A stretch of 64,000 bases of DNA from Bradyrhizobium sp. CCGB12 (GTDB taxonomy: Bacteria > Pseudomonadota > Alphaproteobacteria > Rhizobiales > Xanthobacteraceae). The notes beneath the pieces were generated by a model. It saw only the letters and a program-made list of their open reading frames with translations, had not been told where the DNA came from and did not search any database. The translations under genes and the position numbers were made by a program. The stretch is from positions 2,108,001 to 2,172,000 of the forward strand of contig NZ_JANADO010000001.1 in the NCBI RefSeq assembly GCF_024199845.1, written 5' to 3'. This document shows, piece after piece, positions 43,086-52,588 of the stretch. Numbering within the stretch: the stretch's first letter is position 1; the number at the start of each line of letters is the position of its first letter.

Positions 43086-43095
43086 GCAATGACGG
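43086..43095. repeat. Right end of the interrupted family B repeat
   Basis: GCAATGACGG: the 5-bp target duplication GCAAT plus the terminal GACGG of the palindromic element beginning at 41958. Confidence 0.88.
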
Positions 43096-43116
43096 TGTCG
43101 CGGCAGTTGGGCGCCA

Positions 43117-43584
43117 TCACGCCGACTGTCGTCGTCGTGCCGGCCGCGGTTTCAGCATGGTATCCGCGGGGCTGAGCAGGCGGCCATCCTCGGCGCGCAT
43201 TTCCAGCTTCTTCACCGGGCGGCCTTTCTCGCGATCCACCAGAATGGTCGCGATTTCTTCGGGACGATCGTCGAACTCCTCGCTCCACTGCCGCAGCGCC
43301 ACCAGGATCGGGAAGGTGCCGCGGCCCTTCGGCGTCAGCACATATTCAGAATAGGCGCTGCCGTCGGAGGCGGGGGCGGTTGCCAAGATGCCGTGATCGA
43401 CCAGCGCGCGCAGGCGGGCCGACAAGATATTCTTGGCCATGCCGAGCTTGCCCTGAAACTCGCCGAAGCGGCGCAGGCCGAACAATGCCTCGCGGATGAT
43501 CAGCAGCGACCACCAGTCGCCGATCGCGTCCAGCGATCTTGCGATCGGGCAGGAATCGCCCTCGAAGCTCGTTCTTTTCACCAT
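43117..43584 (-). CDS. HxlR-family transcriptional regulator
   Basis: 155 aa. HxlR winged HTH: SCPIARSLDAIGDWWSLLIIREALFGLRRFGEFQGKLGMAKNILSARLRALVDHGIL, with the conserved Cys12 used as a redox or electrophile sensor in the YodB/HypR branch. It continues EYVLTPKGRGTFPILVALRQWSEEF. Divergent from an SDR gene across 121 bp containing an 18-bp inverted repeat, so it probably represses that gene and itself. Downstream end faces the IS element. Confidence 0.92.
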   Translation of the reverse strand: MVKRTSFEGDSCPIARSLDAIGDWWSLLIIREALFGLRRFGEFQGKLGMAKNILSARLRALVDHGILATAPASDGSAYSEYVLTPKGRGTFPILVALRQWSEEFDDRPEEIATILVDREKGRPVKKLEMRAEDGRLLSPADTMLKPRPARRRQSA

Positions 43585-43638
43585 CGTTCCGGTCCTGTCG
43601 CGTTCGCCCGATTCTGGGGCCGATCACGCGCTTGTGTG

Positions 43639-43691
43639 GTTGCATCATAAAACCATATGCCCTAGATGGCAACATAGTTTCATCATGCAAC
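43639..43691. promoter_or_regulatory. Inverted-repeat operator between HxlR and SDR genes
   Basis: Two 18-bp arms facing each other: left (on the minus strand) ATGGTTTTATGATGCAAC and right ATAGTTTCATCATGCAAC, 15 of 18 bases identical, separated by 17 bp. The right arm lies just before the SDR ribosome-binding site (GGAGG, 43696). Probable HxlR binding sites covering both promoters. Confidence 0.65.
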
Positions 43692-43705
43692 TACTGGAGG
43701 CGAGC

Positions 43706-44479
43706 GTGAGACTGAAGAACAAGACGGCCCTGATCACCGGCGGCAACAGCGGCATCGGGCTTGCGACCGCAAAACTGTTCGTGGCCGAGGGCGCCAAGGT
43801 GGTGATCACCGGCCGCAACAGGGAAACGCTGGAAGCGGCCGCGAAAGAGCTCGGGCCGAACGCCCTCGCGCTCGCCGCCGACGCGACCGACATCGCCGCA
43901 ACGGAGGCTGCGATCAAGAAAGGCGCGGAAAAGTTCGGCAAGTTCGACATCGTCTTTGCCAATGCCGGCATCGCCGGCGGCACGCCGCTGGGATCGGCGA
44001 CGCTTGATGTCTTCGAGAAGGTGATCAGCACCAACCTCACCGGCGTATTCTTCACCGTTCAGGCCGCGCTGCCTCATCTCAACGACAATGCCTCGATCAT
44101 CCTCAACGGCTCGGTGATCTCAGTGCTCGGCATTCCCGGTTACTCCGCTTACGGCGCCGCCAAGGCCGGCGTGCGCGCGATGGCGCGGATCATGGCCTCG
44201 GAGCTGTCGCCGCGCGGCATCCGCGTCAACGTGGTCGCGCCCGGCGCGATCCGCACGCCGATCTGGGGACCTGCGGTCGCAACGCCCGAGGCCGAGAAGG
44301 CGTTCGAGAAACGGATCGCTCTGTCGACACCGCTCGGCCGCATCGGTGAAACGGATCACGTGTCGAAGACCGTGTTGTTCCTCGCCTCCGATGATTCCGC
44401 GCATGTGCAGGGTCAGGAGATCTTCGTGGATGGCGGTGCGGTCGCCTCTCCAAGCGGCGCGCCGATCTACCGCGGCTGA
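43706..44479 (+). CDS. Short-chain dehydrogenase/reductase
   Basis: 257 aa from GTG 43706, with GGAGG 5 nt upstream; an ATG at 43685 in frame lies in the operator and is less likely. Classical SDR: cofactor loop TGGNSGIGLATAKLF, FANAGIAGG, Ser in NGSVISVLG, catalytic YSAYGAAKAG (Tyr-x3-Lys), and IRVNVVAPGAIRTPIWG. The TGRNRETL end of beta-2 (Arg present) suggests NADP(H). Controlled by the divergent HxlR protein; substrate unknown, perhaps a quinone or aldehyde. Confidence 0.93.
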   Translation: MRLKNKTALITGGNSGIGLATAKLFVAEGAKVVITGRNRETLEAAAKELGPNALALAADATDIAATEAAIKKGAEKFGKFDIVFANAGIAGGTPLGSATLDVFEKVISTNLTGVFFTVQAALPHLNDNASIILNGSVISVLGIPGYSAYGAAKAGVRAMARIMASELSPRGIRVNVVAPGAIRTPIWGPAVATPEAEKAFEKRIALSTPLGRIGETDHVSKTVLFLASDDSAHVQGQEIFVDGGAVASPSGAPIYRG

Positions 44480-44499
44480 TCGCTCAAGCGAACCTGGGC

Positions 44500-44546
44500 G
44501 GGCGCAACATTCGCGTTGCGCCCGAGGGCTCGGCCGTGCCGAGCCC
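44500..44546. terminator. Double hairpin between convergent SDR and azoR genes
   Basis: Two adjacent perfect 9-bp stems: GGGCGCAAC/GTTGCGCCC (44500-44508, 44515-44523) and GGGCTCGGC/GCCGAGCCC (44526-44534, 44538-44546). No T-tract on either side. Position between two stop codons makes a bidirectional transcript end plausible. Confidence 0.5.
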
Positions 44547-45154
44547 TACGCCGCGCGCAGGCTGGTTGCCGACTGGAGCGCGCCGGCAATCGCCTTTTCG
44601 CGGTGCTCCGGCCCGACCTGGATGCCGTCGGCCGGGATGAATTCGACGCTGGTGATACCCATGAAGCCGAACACCCAGCGCAGATAGGTTTCGAGGTGTT
44701 CGCCGGCCGCGTATGGCGTCTCGGCGCCGTAATAACCGCCGCGCGAGATGGCCACGATCACCCGCTTGCCGCCGGCAAGGCCTTGCGGTCCATTCGCCCC
44801 ATAGCTGAACGTCTTGCCCGCAACGAGGATGCGGTCGATCCAGGCCTTGAGCTGGCTCGGAATGGTGAAATTGTACATGGGCGCGCCGATCACGACGATG
44901 TCGGCGGCCAGGAACTCGTCCAGCGCAGCCGCGCTCGCGGCGAGGTCGGGTGCGAGTTCCGCTGGCGCCGGCGCGCCTTGCGCAGCGGCCAGATGCGAGC
45001 CGGAGAGATGGGCGAGCGGGGTCTGGGTCAGGTCGCGATAGGTGATGTCGAGCGCGGGGGTTGCCTGCCGGAACCGGTCGACGATAGCCGCCGAGACCTG
45101 CCGGCTGACGGAGTGGGGGCCGAGGACGCTGGAGTCGAGATGAAGAAGTTTCAT
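44546..45154 (-). CDS. azoR: FMN-dependent NADH-azoreductase
   Basis: 202 aa flavodoxin-fold quinone/azo reductase. [23 protein letters not shown] (FMN phosphate loop), [30 protein letters not shown] (the classic PMYNF block) and AISRGGYY identify AzoR. It reduces quinones or azo dyes by two-electron transfer and protects against thiol or quinone stress. Divergent from an HxlR gene with an 83-bp gap, the usual arrangement for HxlR-regulated azoR genes. The C-terminal codons reach the double hairpin. Confidence 0.94.
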   Translation of the reverse strand: MKLLHLDSSVLGPHSVSRQVSAAIVDRFRQATPALDITYRDLTQTPLAHLSGSHLAAAQGAPAPAELAPDLAASAAALDEFLAADIVVIGAPMYNFTIPSQLKAWIDRILVAGKTFSYGANGPQGLAGGKRVIVAISRGGYYGAETPYAAGEHLETYLRWVFGFMGITSVEFIPADGIQVGPEHREKAIAGALQSATSLRAA

Positions 45155-45237
45155 TTGGGGTCACCCTGGTATAAGTTTGTAACCAGAGCTACATGAGTGA
45201 CTGTTGAAATCCCCGCAAGAACGCACTTTTTTGAGCC

Positions 45238-45684
45238 ATGGGCACATCTTTGAAACCTGCGAACACCGATTTGCCTGCGCCGCCGAGGCCAAATCCGGGG
45301 TCGGATGCGAGACCCGATCCGATGCCGGATCCGAACCATGCGGACTGTCGCGGGGTCGCCTCCGTGCTGTCCCGCGTCGGCGACAAATGGAGCGTGTTCG
45401 TCATCATGATGCTGAGCGACGGACCGAAGCGCTTCAACGAGCTGAAGCGCATGATCAACGGCATCTCGCAGCGGATGCTGACCCTGACGCTGCGCGGGCT
45501 GGAGCGCGACGGCCTCGTCACGCGCACGATCTTTCCCACTATTCCCCCGCGGGTCGATTATGAGCTGACTGATCTCGGCCGCGGTCTCCAGCAGCCAGTC
45601 AAAGCGCTCGGAGAGTGGGCGATCAGACACCAGACGCAGATCGCGACGGCGCGGTCGCGGTTCGACGAGCGCAACGAGACCTAG
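45238..45684 (+). CDS. HxlR-family transcriptional regulator
   Basis: 148 aa. Pro-rich N-terminal extension (about 35 residues), then [64 protein letters not shown], the HxlR winged helix with the conserved Cys near its start. Divergent from azoR and very probably its quinone- or aldehyde-responsive repressor. Between the two starts, TGGTATAAGTTTGTAACCA is a partial dyad that could be the operator. TAG overlaps the TAG of convergent dprA on a shared CTAG. Confidence 0.92.
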   Translation: MGTSLKPANTDLPAPPRPNPGSDARPDPMPDPNHADCRGVASVLSRVGDKWSVFVIMMLSDGPKRFNELKRMINGISQRMLTLTLRGLERDGLVTRTIFPTIPPRVDYELTDLGRGLQQPVKALGEWAIRHQTQIATARSRFDERNET

Positions 45685-46799
45685 AGCAAAGACACCAAGC
45701 CGCCGCCGTGACGCTCGAGCTTTCCGGCGAGTTCGAGCTCCAGCAGCACGGTGCGCACGATCGCGGGCGAGGCGCCGGACATCCGCACGAGATCGTCTAT
45801 TGAAATCGGCGCCGGGCCGAGCAGGCCGGTGATCTGGTCGCGGTCGTGGCGTTGCGGATCGCTCTCGAACGGCTCGCTGTCGGGCTCTTCAGCCGGATGC
45901 ATCAGCGGCCGCTCCATGATCGGCTGGACCGCATTGACGATGTCGGCAGCCTCCGTAACAAGCGTCGCGCCCTGCTTGATCAGATCGTTGGCCCCGGCGG
46001 CGCGCGGATCGAGCGGCGAGCCCGGCACCGCGAACACCTCGCGGCCCTGTTCGGCCGCCATGCGCGCGGTGATCAGCGAGCCCGAGCGGTGCGCCGCCTC
46101 GACCACGACCACGCCGAGCGAGGCGCCGGAGATCAGCCGGTTGCGGCGGGGGAAGTCGCGGGCGCGCGGCTCATGGCCGAGCGGCATCTCGGAGATCGCA
46201 GCGCCTTCGTGATCGAGGATCGATGTGAGCAGATCGCCATGCTCGGGCGGATAGATGCAATCATGTCCGCCGGCGAGCACGGCAATCGTGCCGCTTTCGA
46301 CGCTGGCGCGATGCGCGGCCTGGTCGACGCCGCGGGCGAGGCCGGAGATGACGACAAAGCCGGCTTCGCCGAGCTCGCGCGCGAGCTGACCGGCAAACTT
46401 CAGTCCGGCGCCGGAGGCATTGCGCGAGCCGACGATCGCGATCATCGGCCGCATCAAGGTTTTCGTGTCGCCGCGCACGGCGAGCAGCGGCGGCGCGTCA
46501 TCGATCATTGCGAGCCGCGCCGGATAGCCGTCCTCGCCGGGCGCAAGCCAGGCAATGCCAAATCTGCGGCTCGCGGCGAGTTCGGCCTTCGCCTCATCGG
46601 CGCTGCAGATGCGCCCCGACCGCGCTGCGCCGCCGCGGCGTGCCAGATCCGGCAGCCGCTCCAGCGCGGCACGCGCGCTGCCGAAATGATCGACCAGCGA
46701 GCGGAAGGTGCGCGGCCCTACATTGTCGGAGCGGATCAGGCGCAGGCGGTCGATCCTGTCAGACTCGGTCAGCTCCACGCTGGGGTTGATGGCGTCCAC
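45681..46799 (-). CDS. dprA: DNA-processing protein DprA
   Basis: 372 aa from a GTG at 46799, where AAGGAG is 5-6 nt upstream; an ATG at 46823 would add 8 residues. N-terminal SAM-like part ([25 protein letters not shown]). The Rossmann core has [55 protein letters not shown] and the ssDNA-binding [12 protein letters not shown]-terminal winged helix follows ([32 protein letters not shown]). Loads RecA on incoming single-stranded DNA. Part of the topA-dprA-plsY-pyrC-pyrB neighbourhood. Confidence 0.94.
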   Translation of the reverse strand: MDAINPSVELTESDRIDRLRLIRSDNVGPRTFRSLVDHFGSARAALERLPDLARRGGAARSGRICSADEAKAELAASRRFGIAWLAPGEDGYPARLAMIDDAPPLLAVRGDTKTLMRPMIAIVGSRNASGAGLKFAGQLARELGEAGFVVISGLARGVDQAAHRASVESGTIAVLAGGHDCIYPPEHGDLLTSILDHEGAAISEMPLGHEPRARDFPRRNRLISGASLGVVVVEAAHRSGSLITARMAAEQGREVFAVPGSPLDPRAAGANDLIKQGATLVTEAADIVNAVQPIMERPLMHPAEEPDSEPFESDPQRHDRDQITGLLGPAPISIDDLVRMSGASPAIVRTVLLELELAGKLERHGGGLVSLL

Positions 46800-46918
46800 G
46801 GCGTCTCCTTGCGGGAGCAGCATGGAACAACCTGAGGGCGTTGCGCAACAGCGACGTGTGCTTGCGCGACCACACCCCGATGCTAAAAGCGACCTCAATA
46901 AATAAGAAGGGTGTTGCC

Positions 46919-48163
46919 ATGATCTCACTTGCTGACCTCCAGCGCCGCATCGAAGCGGGCGAGTTGTCGCCCGATGCCGCCATCGCGCAGTCGCACGCGG
47001 CGATCGAGGCGAAGGAGAAGGACGTCCATGCCTTCGTCCGCCACGACAAGTCGGCGAGAGCGCAAGGCTCCGGCCCGCTGCGCGGTATCGCCGTCGGCAT
47101 CAAGGACATCATCGACACCGCCAACATGCCGACCGAGATGGGCTCCGAGATCTACCGCGGCTGGCAGCCGCGCTCGGACGCACCGGTCGTGATGATGCTG
47201 AAGCGGGCAGGGGCCACCATCATCGGCAAGACTACGACCACGGCGTTCGCCTCGCGCGATCCGACCCCGACGCTCAATCCGCACAACCTTGGTCATTCGC
47301 CGGGCGGCTCGTCGTCGGGGTCGGCGGCAGCCGTCGGCGCCGGCATGATCCCGTTGGCGCTGGGCACGCAGACCGGCGGCTCGGTGATCCGGCCTGCGGC
47401 CTATTGCGGGACGGCCGCGATCAAACCGTCATTCCGGATGCTGCCGACGGTCGGCGTCAAATGCTACTCATGGGCGCTCGACACGGTCGGCCTGTTCGGC
47501 GCGCGGGCGGAAGATCTCGCGCGCGGGCTTCTCGCGATGACCGGCCGCAGCGAATTCTCCGGCATCGTCGCAGCGAAAGCGCCGCGCATCGGCGTGGTCA
47601 GGCAGGAATTCGCAGGCACCGTCGAGCCGGCGGCGGAAGAGGGACTGCAAGCCGCGATCAAGGCCGCTGAAAAGGCCGGCGCCAGCGTGCAGATCATCGA
47701 TCTGCCGGCGGCGGTGCAGGAGGCCTGGCGCATCCATCCGATCGTCCAGGATTTCGAGGCGCATCGCGCGCTGGCCTGGGAGTTTTCGGAACGCCACGAC
47801 GAGATCGCGCCGATGCTGCGCGCCAGTCTCGACGCGACGGCGGGGCTGACGCCCAGGGAATATGACGAGGCGCGCCGGATCAGCCGTCGCGGCCGCCGCG
47901 AGCTCGGCGAATTGTTCGAAGGCATCGACGTGCTCCTGACCTATTCCGCGCCGGGTACGGCGCCGGCCAAGGAGCTCGCGACCACCGGCGATCCCCGCTA
48001 CAACCGGCTGTGGACGCTGATGGGCAATCCTTGCGTCAACGTTCCGGTGCTGAAGGCCAATGGCCTGCCGATCGGCGTGCAGGTGATCGCGCGCTTCGGC
48101 AATGATCCGCTCGCACTTTCGGCGGCGTGGTTCCTCGAGGAGGCGTTGGCGAAATCAGGCTAG
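46919..48163 (+). CDS. Amidase (amidase-signature family)
   Basis: 414 aa. Ser-cisSer-Lys triad: Lys62 ([21 protein letters not shown]), cis-Ser in [18 protein letters not shown], nucleophile Ser155 ([17 protein letters not shown]). It has the length of biuret hydrolase/AtzE-like or general amidases and lacks the glutaminyl-tRNA context of GatA. Start at ATG 46919 after AAGGGTG; longer frames overlap the divergent dprA leader. It is convergent with the patatin gene, sharing 9 bp at the ends. Substrate unknown. Confidence 0.92.
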   Translation: MISLADLQRRIEAGELSPDAAIAQSHAAIEAKEKDVHAFVRHDKSARAQGSGPLRGIAVGIKDIIDTANMPTEMGSEIYRGWQPRSDAPVVMMLKRAGATIIGKTTTTAFASRDPTPTLNPHNLGHSPGGSSSGSAAAVGAGMIPLALGTQTGGSVIRPAAYCGTAAIKPSFRMLPTVGVKCYSWALDTVGLFGARAEDLARGLLAMTGRSEFSGIVAAKAPRIGVVRQEFAGTVEPAAEEGLQAAIKAAEKAGASVQIIDLPAAVQEAWRIHPIVQDFEAHRALAWEFSERHDEIAPMLRASLDATAGLTPREYDEARRISRRGRRELGELFEGIDVLLTYSAPGTAPAKELATTGDPRYNRLWTLMGNPCVNVPVLKANGLPIGVQVIARFGNDPLALSAAWFLEEALAKSG

Positions 48164-49363
48164 CGCGGGTTCGGCGCGAGACACCTGTTGGGCGCGCGCG
48201 GGCGCGTTGCCGTTCGCGCCTTGCCCGAGCCAGCGCTCGGCGGCCTCGCGGCCACTCCGGTGCAGCGTGCGAATGAAGCCGCGGCCGAGATCGGTGGATG
48301 AGCGCTGTGCCAGCCCATCGACGAAGTCTTCGGCCGCGATCCTGGAGAGCCGCAGCGACGGCGCGGCATGAGCCTGTGCCCATTCGATGGCCGCGATCTC
48401 GGCATTGAGGGCGGCATTGGCCGCGATCTGGTCGAGCCGGCGGTCGATCGCGGCGAGCGTGATCGGCACGTAGCTGTCGCGGGCCGGCGTGAGCTGGACG
48501 AGCAGGACATCGGCGGTCGTCGTTTCCTGCGCCAGTCGCAGCAGCGGCGGATTGCCGCCAAAGCCGCCGTCCCAATAGGCTTCGCCGTCGATCTCGACGG
48601 CGCAGTGCACCAGCGGCGGACAGGTCGAGGCCAGCGCGACATCGGCGGTGATGGCGTCGTTGCGGAAGATCTGTTGCTGGCCGTCGCGGATCCGCGTCGC
48701 CGCGATCAGCAGCTTCGGACACCTCGCGTTGCGCAAGGAGGCAAAATCGATGTCGCGCGACAGCGCCTGCCGTAGCGGGTCAAGATCGAACGGATCGAAC
48801 TGGCCGGAGCGCAGCGTCGGGCCGAATGCGACCGAGCTTCCCGCCGGCGAAAAGCCGCCGATCAGCATCAGCGAGCGGAACGAGGCCTCGTGCATCAGCC
48901 GGAGCCAGAACCGGTTCAGCCGCGACCGGGCACCTTCGCGGCCGCCCTCGGCAAGACCGCAAGCGAGCAGCAGCGCATTGATCGCGCCCGCGCTGGCGCC
49001 GCTGACGGTGTCGATCGCGATGTCAGGCTCTTCCAGCAGCCGCTCCAGCACGCCCCAGCTGAAGGCGGCAAAGGTGCCGCCGCCTTGGAGCGCCAGCGAC
49101 AATCTTCGTGGCGGCCATTGGCTGGCGTGCACCTGCTGGGGCGTAACGGGCGCGGCCGTGGTCACGACCTCGACCGTCACAGGTGCTTGCGCGACCGGAT
49201 CGGGCTGCGGCGCTGGCGGCATAACAGGAAGAGGCGCTGGCGTGGGAGGGGGCGAGGGCGCATCGGACCAGATCTCGGTCGTCGCGAGCAGCCGGCTTGC
49301 CGCCGTGCGCACTGCGCCCAGCGAACCAACCCCATCATGCACGCCGACAATCTTCTCGCTCAT
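48155..49363 (-). CDS. Patatin-like phospholipase
   Basis: 402 aa. A Pro-rich low-complexity linker (about 40-80, SPPPTPAPLPVMPPAPQPDP) separates a short N-terminal part from the patatin domain. The Ser-Asp dyad is oxyanion hole LQGGGTFAAFSWG, nucleophile VSGASAGAINA, and Asp in YWDGGFGGNPPLLRLAQ. Acyl hydrolase of lipids, cytosolic or secreted by an unknown route (no signal peptide). Similar proteins occur across Bradyrhizobium and may relate to polyhydroxybutyrate or phospholipid turnover. The end overlaps the amidase end by 9 bp. Confidence 0.9.
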   Translation of the reverse strand: MSEKIVGVHDGVGSLGAVRTAASRLLATTEIWSDAPSPPPTPAPLPVMPPAPQPDPVAQAPVTVEVVTTAAPVTPQQVHASQWPPRRLSLALQGGGTFAAFSWGVLERLLEEPDIAIDTVSGASAGAINALLLACGLAEGGREGARSRLNRFWLRLMHEASFRSLMLIGGFSPAGSSVAFGPTLRSGQFDPFDLDPLRQALSRDIDFASLRNARCPKLLIAATRIRDGQQQIFRNDAITADVALASTCPPLVHCAVEIDGEAYWDGGFGGNPPLLRLAQETTTADVLLVQLTPARDSYVPITLAAIDRRLDQIAANAALNAEIAAIEWAQAHAAPSLRLSRIAAEDFVDGLAQRSSTDLGRGFIRTLHRSGREAAERWLGQGANGNAPARAQQVSRAEPALA

Positions 49364-49511
49364 TCTGAGCAACCGCGTAACGCCATCTCCGCTGTCAGGA
49401 TGACAGGTCCGGAATCCGCTCGCCAACACAACCGTGATTCGGCCGTCAGTTGCGAACAGGATTTGGGATATAATGTGGAGGGACCGCTTCGGTATCCGTA
49501 GATGCCCGGCC

Positions 49512-50108
49512 TCAAGCCTTCTCGCCGATCCGGCTTTCGCGGCCCGCTTGCAAGCGCTTGATGTTCTCTCGGTGCGCGTAGAACAGCAGAAGCGTCAGCA
49601 CTGCTGCCAGTGCGGACAATGCGAGGTGCCCGAACCACCACAGGAACATCGGCGTGATGAACGCCGCCACCAGCGCGGAAAGCGAGGAATAGCGGGTGGT
49701 GAAGGCGGTCGCCAGCCAGATCAGGCAGAACACGACCGCGCCTGGCCAGAACAGGCCGAGCAGGATGCCGATATAGACGGCGACGCCCTTGCCCCCCTTG
49801 AATTTCAGCCAAACCGGGAAGAGATGGCCGAGGAAGGCGCCGAGGCCGGCCAGCATGGCGGCATTGGGTCCTGCGATGTAGCCGGCGATCACCACGGCCA
49901 CGGTGCCCTTGAGCGCGTCGAGCAGCAGGGTGCCCGCGGCAAGGCTCTTGCGTCCCGTGCGCAGCACATTGGTGGCGCCGATGCTGCCGGAGCCGATTGA
50001 GCGGATATCCTGCGTGCCGGCGAGCTTGGTCAGGACCAGCCCGAACGGAATCGAGCCGAGGAGGTAGCCGATGACGAAGGCCACCGGCAGGAATGCTTCA
50101 AGCCCCAT
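49512..50108 (-). CDS. plsY: Glycerol-3-phosphate acyltransferase PlsY
   Basis: 198 aa with five helices. The three PlsY loop motifs are present: [56 protein letters not shown] (acyl-phosphate site), and [25 protein letters not shown]. Transfers an acyl group from acyl-phosphate to glycerol 3-phosphate, the first step of phospholipid synthesis. Downstream of pyrC (47-nt gap), in the conserved pyrB-pyrC-plsY-dprA order. Confidence 0.95.
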   Translation of the reverse strand: MGLEAFLPVAFVIGYLLGSIPFGLVLTKLAGTQDIRSIGSGSIGATNVLRTGRKSLAAGTLLLDALKGTVAVVIAGYIAGPNAAMLAGLGAFLGHLFPVWLKFKGGKGVAVYIGILLGLFWPGAVVFCLIWLATAFTTRYSSLSALVAAFITPMFLWWFGHLALSALAAVLTLLLFYAHRENIKRLQAGRESRIGEKA

Positions 50109-50155
50109 GGCGGCATCTCCGCAGGCTGGATCTCCATGTCGACCGACCTTGCTCG

Positions 50156-51463
50156 TCAGACATGCTCATAGACCGTCCGACCGCCGACAATGGTGCGCAC
50201 CACGCGGCCTGTAAAGCGCGCCTCGTCAAACGGGGTGTTCTTGCAGGGCGATTTGAGATCGGCGGGATCGACCACCCAGGGCGTGTCGGGGTCGATCACG
50301 ATGACGTCGGCCGGGCTCCCGGCGCGCAGGGTTCCGCCGGGCAGCCCAAGCAACTCGGCCGGGCGGGTCGACATCGCGCTGATCAGCGTCTTCAGTTCCA
50401 TTTCGCCATTATGCACCAGCCGGAGGCCCGCCGGCAGCATGGTCTCGAGTCCCACCGCGCCGGGTGCTGCTTCCGCGAACGGTAGGCGCTTGACCTCGAC
50501 GTCCTGCGGATTGTGGTCGGACATGATGACGTCGAGAAGGCCGGAGGCGAGCGCCGCCACCAGCGCGCGGCGGTCGTCCTCGGTCCGCAGCGGCGGCGAC
50601 AGCTTCAGGAACGAACGGTAGGGGCCGATGTCGTTCTCGTTCAGCGCCAGATGGTTGATCGAGACCGAGGCGCTGACGGCGAGGCCGGCGTCGCGGGCAC
50701 GCTGAAGGATGTCGAGGGAATCGATGCAGGTCAGCGAGGCCGCGTGATAGCGGCCGCCGGTGAGCGCGACCAGGCGCAGATCGCGCTCCAGCATGACGGC
50801 CTCGGCGGCATTCGGGATGCCCATCAGGCCGAGCCGGGTCGCGAACTCGCCCTCGTTCATCACGCCTTCGCCGACCAGATTGGGGTCCTCGGTGTGATGC
50901 ACGATCAGCGCGTCGAAGTCCCGGCCGTAGGTCAGCGCGCGGCGCATCACCTGGGCGTTGGTTACGCTCCTGTCGCCATCGCTGAAGGCGACCGCGCCGG
51001 CGGCTTTCAACAGGCCGAACTCGGTCATCTCCTCGCCGAGCATGCCCTTGGTCAGGGCCGCCATCGGCTGGATGTTGACGATCGCGGTGTCGCGGGCGCG
51101 GCGCATCACGAAGTCGACCGTCGCCGAGTTATCGATAACCGGAGAAGTATCGGGCTGGCAGATGATGGTGGTGATGCCGCCGGTGGCGGCGGCCTGGCTC
51201 GCCGACGCAAAGGTCTCGCGATGGCTCAGGCCGGGCTCGCCGACGAAGGCGCGCATGTCGATCAGGCCCGGCGCCACGATCTTGCCGGAGCAGTTGACGA
51301 TGTCGGTGCCCTCGGGGACGCCGGCCGCGCCGATGCCGCGGCGGGTCTCGCGGATGGCGCCGTCGGCGATCAGGACGTCGCCGAGGCCGTCGAAATCCCT
51401 GGAGGGATCGACGACGCGGGCATTGGCGAGCAGGATGGGGCGGCGGTCGGTCAGCATCGGCAT
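50156..51463 (-). CDS. pyrC: Dihydroorotase-like protein lacking HxH (probable PyrC')
   Basis: 435 aa. Amidohydrolase of the class I dihydroorotase type: [47 protein letters not shown]. The essential zinc pair that normally follows GLIDM as HxH reads Arg71-Ala-Phe73, and the usual HxxHxS block is YHAASLT, so at least three metal ligands are missing. The protein is therefore probably catalytically dead, like the PyrC' partners that only scaffold PyrB in Pseudomonas. Start is ATG 51463 (TGATG overlap with the pyrB stop) or GTG 51466. Confidence 0.9.
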   Translation of the reverse strand: MPMLTDRRPILLANARVVDPSRDFDGLGDVLIADGAIRETRRGIGAAGVPEGTDIVNCSGKIVAPGLIDMRAFVGEPGLSHRETFASASQAAATGGITTIICQPDTSPVIDNSATVDFVMRRARDTAIVNIQPMAALTKGMLGEEMTEFGLLKAAGAVAFSDGDRSVTNAQVMRRALTYGRDFDALIVHHTEDPNLVGEGVMNEGEFATRLGLMGIPNAAEAVMLERDLRLVALTGGRYHAASLTCIDSLDILQRARDAGLAVSASVSINHLALNENDIGPYRSFLKLSPPLRTEDDRRALVAALASGLLDVIMSDHNPQDVEVKRLPFAEAAPGAVGLETMLPAGLRLVHNGEMELKTLISAMSTRPAELLGLPGGTLRAGSPADVIVIDPDTPWVVDPADLKSPCKNTPFDEARFTGRVVRTIVGGRTVYEHV

Positions 51464-52410
51464 CACGCGTTCGGCAGGTTACGGGCGAGCGCTTCGAGCA
51501 CGGCCATGCGTACCGCGACGCCCATCTCCACCTGTTCGCGGATCAGGGACTGTGCGCCGTCGGCCACGATCGAGTCGATCTCCACGCCGCGATTCATGGG
51601 GCCGGGATGCATCACGAGGGCATCCGGCTTGGCGTAGGCGAGCTTCTTCTGGTCGAGCCCGAAATAATGGAAGTATTCCGATGACGAGGGCACGAAGGAG
51701 CCGTTCATGCGCTCGCGCTGGAGCCGCAGCATCATCACGATGTCGGCGCCCTCCAGGCCCTCGCGCATGTCGCGCGCGACCTCGACACCCATCCGCTCGA
51801 TGCCGGGCGGCAAGAGCGTGGAGGGCCCGACGACGCGGACGCGGGCGCCCATGGTGTTGAGCAGGATGATGTTCGAGCGGGCCACGCGCGAATGTAGCAC
51901 GTCGCCGCAGATCGCGACCACGAGGCCTTCGATCCGGCCCTTGTTGCGGCGGATGGTGAGCGCGTCCAGCAGCGCCTGCGTCGGATGCTCATGCGCGCCG
52001 TCGCCGGCATTGATCACGGAACCGTCAACCTTGCGCGCCAGCAGTTCCACCGCGCCGGAGGCGTGATGGCGCACGACAAGGATATCCGGGTGCATCGCGT
52101 TCAGCGTCACCGCGGTGTCGATCAGGGTCTCGCCCTTGCGGATCGAGGAGGAGGACACCGACATGTTCATGACGTCGGCGCCGAGCCGTTTTCCCGCGAG
52201 CTCGAACGAGGACTGGGTCCGGGTGGATGCCTCGAAGAAGAGGTTCACTTGCGTCCGTCCACGCAGGACGGTTCGCTTCTTGTCAACCTGGCGGTTGAGC
52301 TCGACATATTCTTCGGACAGGTCGAGGAGGCCGCTGATGTCGGCCGCGGAAAGGCCCTCGATGCCCAGCAAATGCCGGTGGCCGAGGACGAAGGTCGATT
52401 TCGATGTCAT
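51463..52410 (-). CDS. pyrB: Aspartate carbamoyltransferase catalytic chain
   Basis: 315 aa. Carbamoyl-phosphate site [22 protein letters not shown] (Ser62-Thr-Arg-Thr65), [35 protein letters not shown], and the aspartate-binding [14 protein letters not shown]. Catalyses the committed step of pyrimidine synthesis. No regulatory pyrI is nearby, consistent with a PyrB-PyrC' holoenzyme. Start ATG 52410. Its TGA overlaps the pyrC start, so the two subunits are translationally coupled. Confidence 0.95.
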   Translation of the reverse strand: MTSKSTFVLGHRHLLGIEGLSAADISGLLDLSEEYVELNRQVDKKRTVLRGRTQVNLFFEASTRTQSSFELAGKRLGADVMNMSVSSSSIRKGETLIDTAVTLNAMHPDILVVRHHASGAVELLARKVDGSVINAGDGAHEHPTQALLDALTIRRNKGRIEGLVVAICGDVLHSRVARSNIILLNTMGARVRVVGPSTLLPPGIERMGVEVARDMREGLEGADIVMMLRLQRERMNGSFVPSSSEYFHYFGLDQKKLAYAKPDALVMHPGPMNRGVEIDSIVADGAQSLIREQVEMGVAVRMAVLEALARNLPNA

Positions 52411-52495
52411 TAAAAGCAGAGCTATAGGGGCGGATGGCGGGGGGAGCAAGGGGCAAACGGTTGGGCGGGAGTTATCCCCTGATCTGTCTCCTTGT

Positions 52496-52576
52496 CGTCA
52501 TTCCGGGGCGATGCGAAGCATCGAACCCGGAATCTCGAGATTCCGGGTTCGGCTCTCCGAGCCGCCCCGGAATGAC
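52496..52576. repeat. Palindromic intergenic repeat, family A (short copy)
   Basis: About 81 bp: CGTCATTCCGGGGCGATGC..GAACCCGGAATCTCGAGATTC pairs with CGGGTTC..GAGCCGCCCCGGAATGAC. The loop is shorter than in copies at 6671 and 34968. Between pyrB and the dipeptidase gene, which are divergent. Confidence 0.85.
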
Positions 52577-52588
52577 AGGGGAAAGCGA

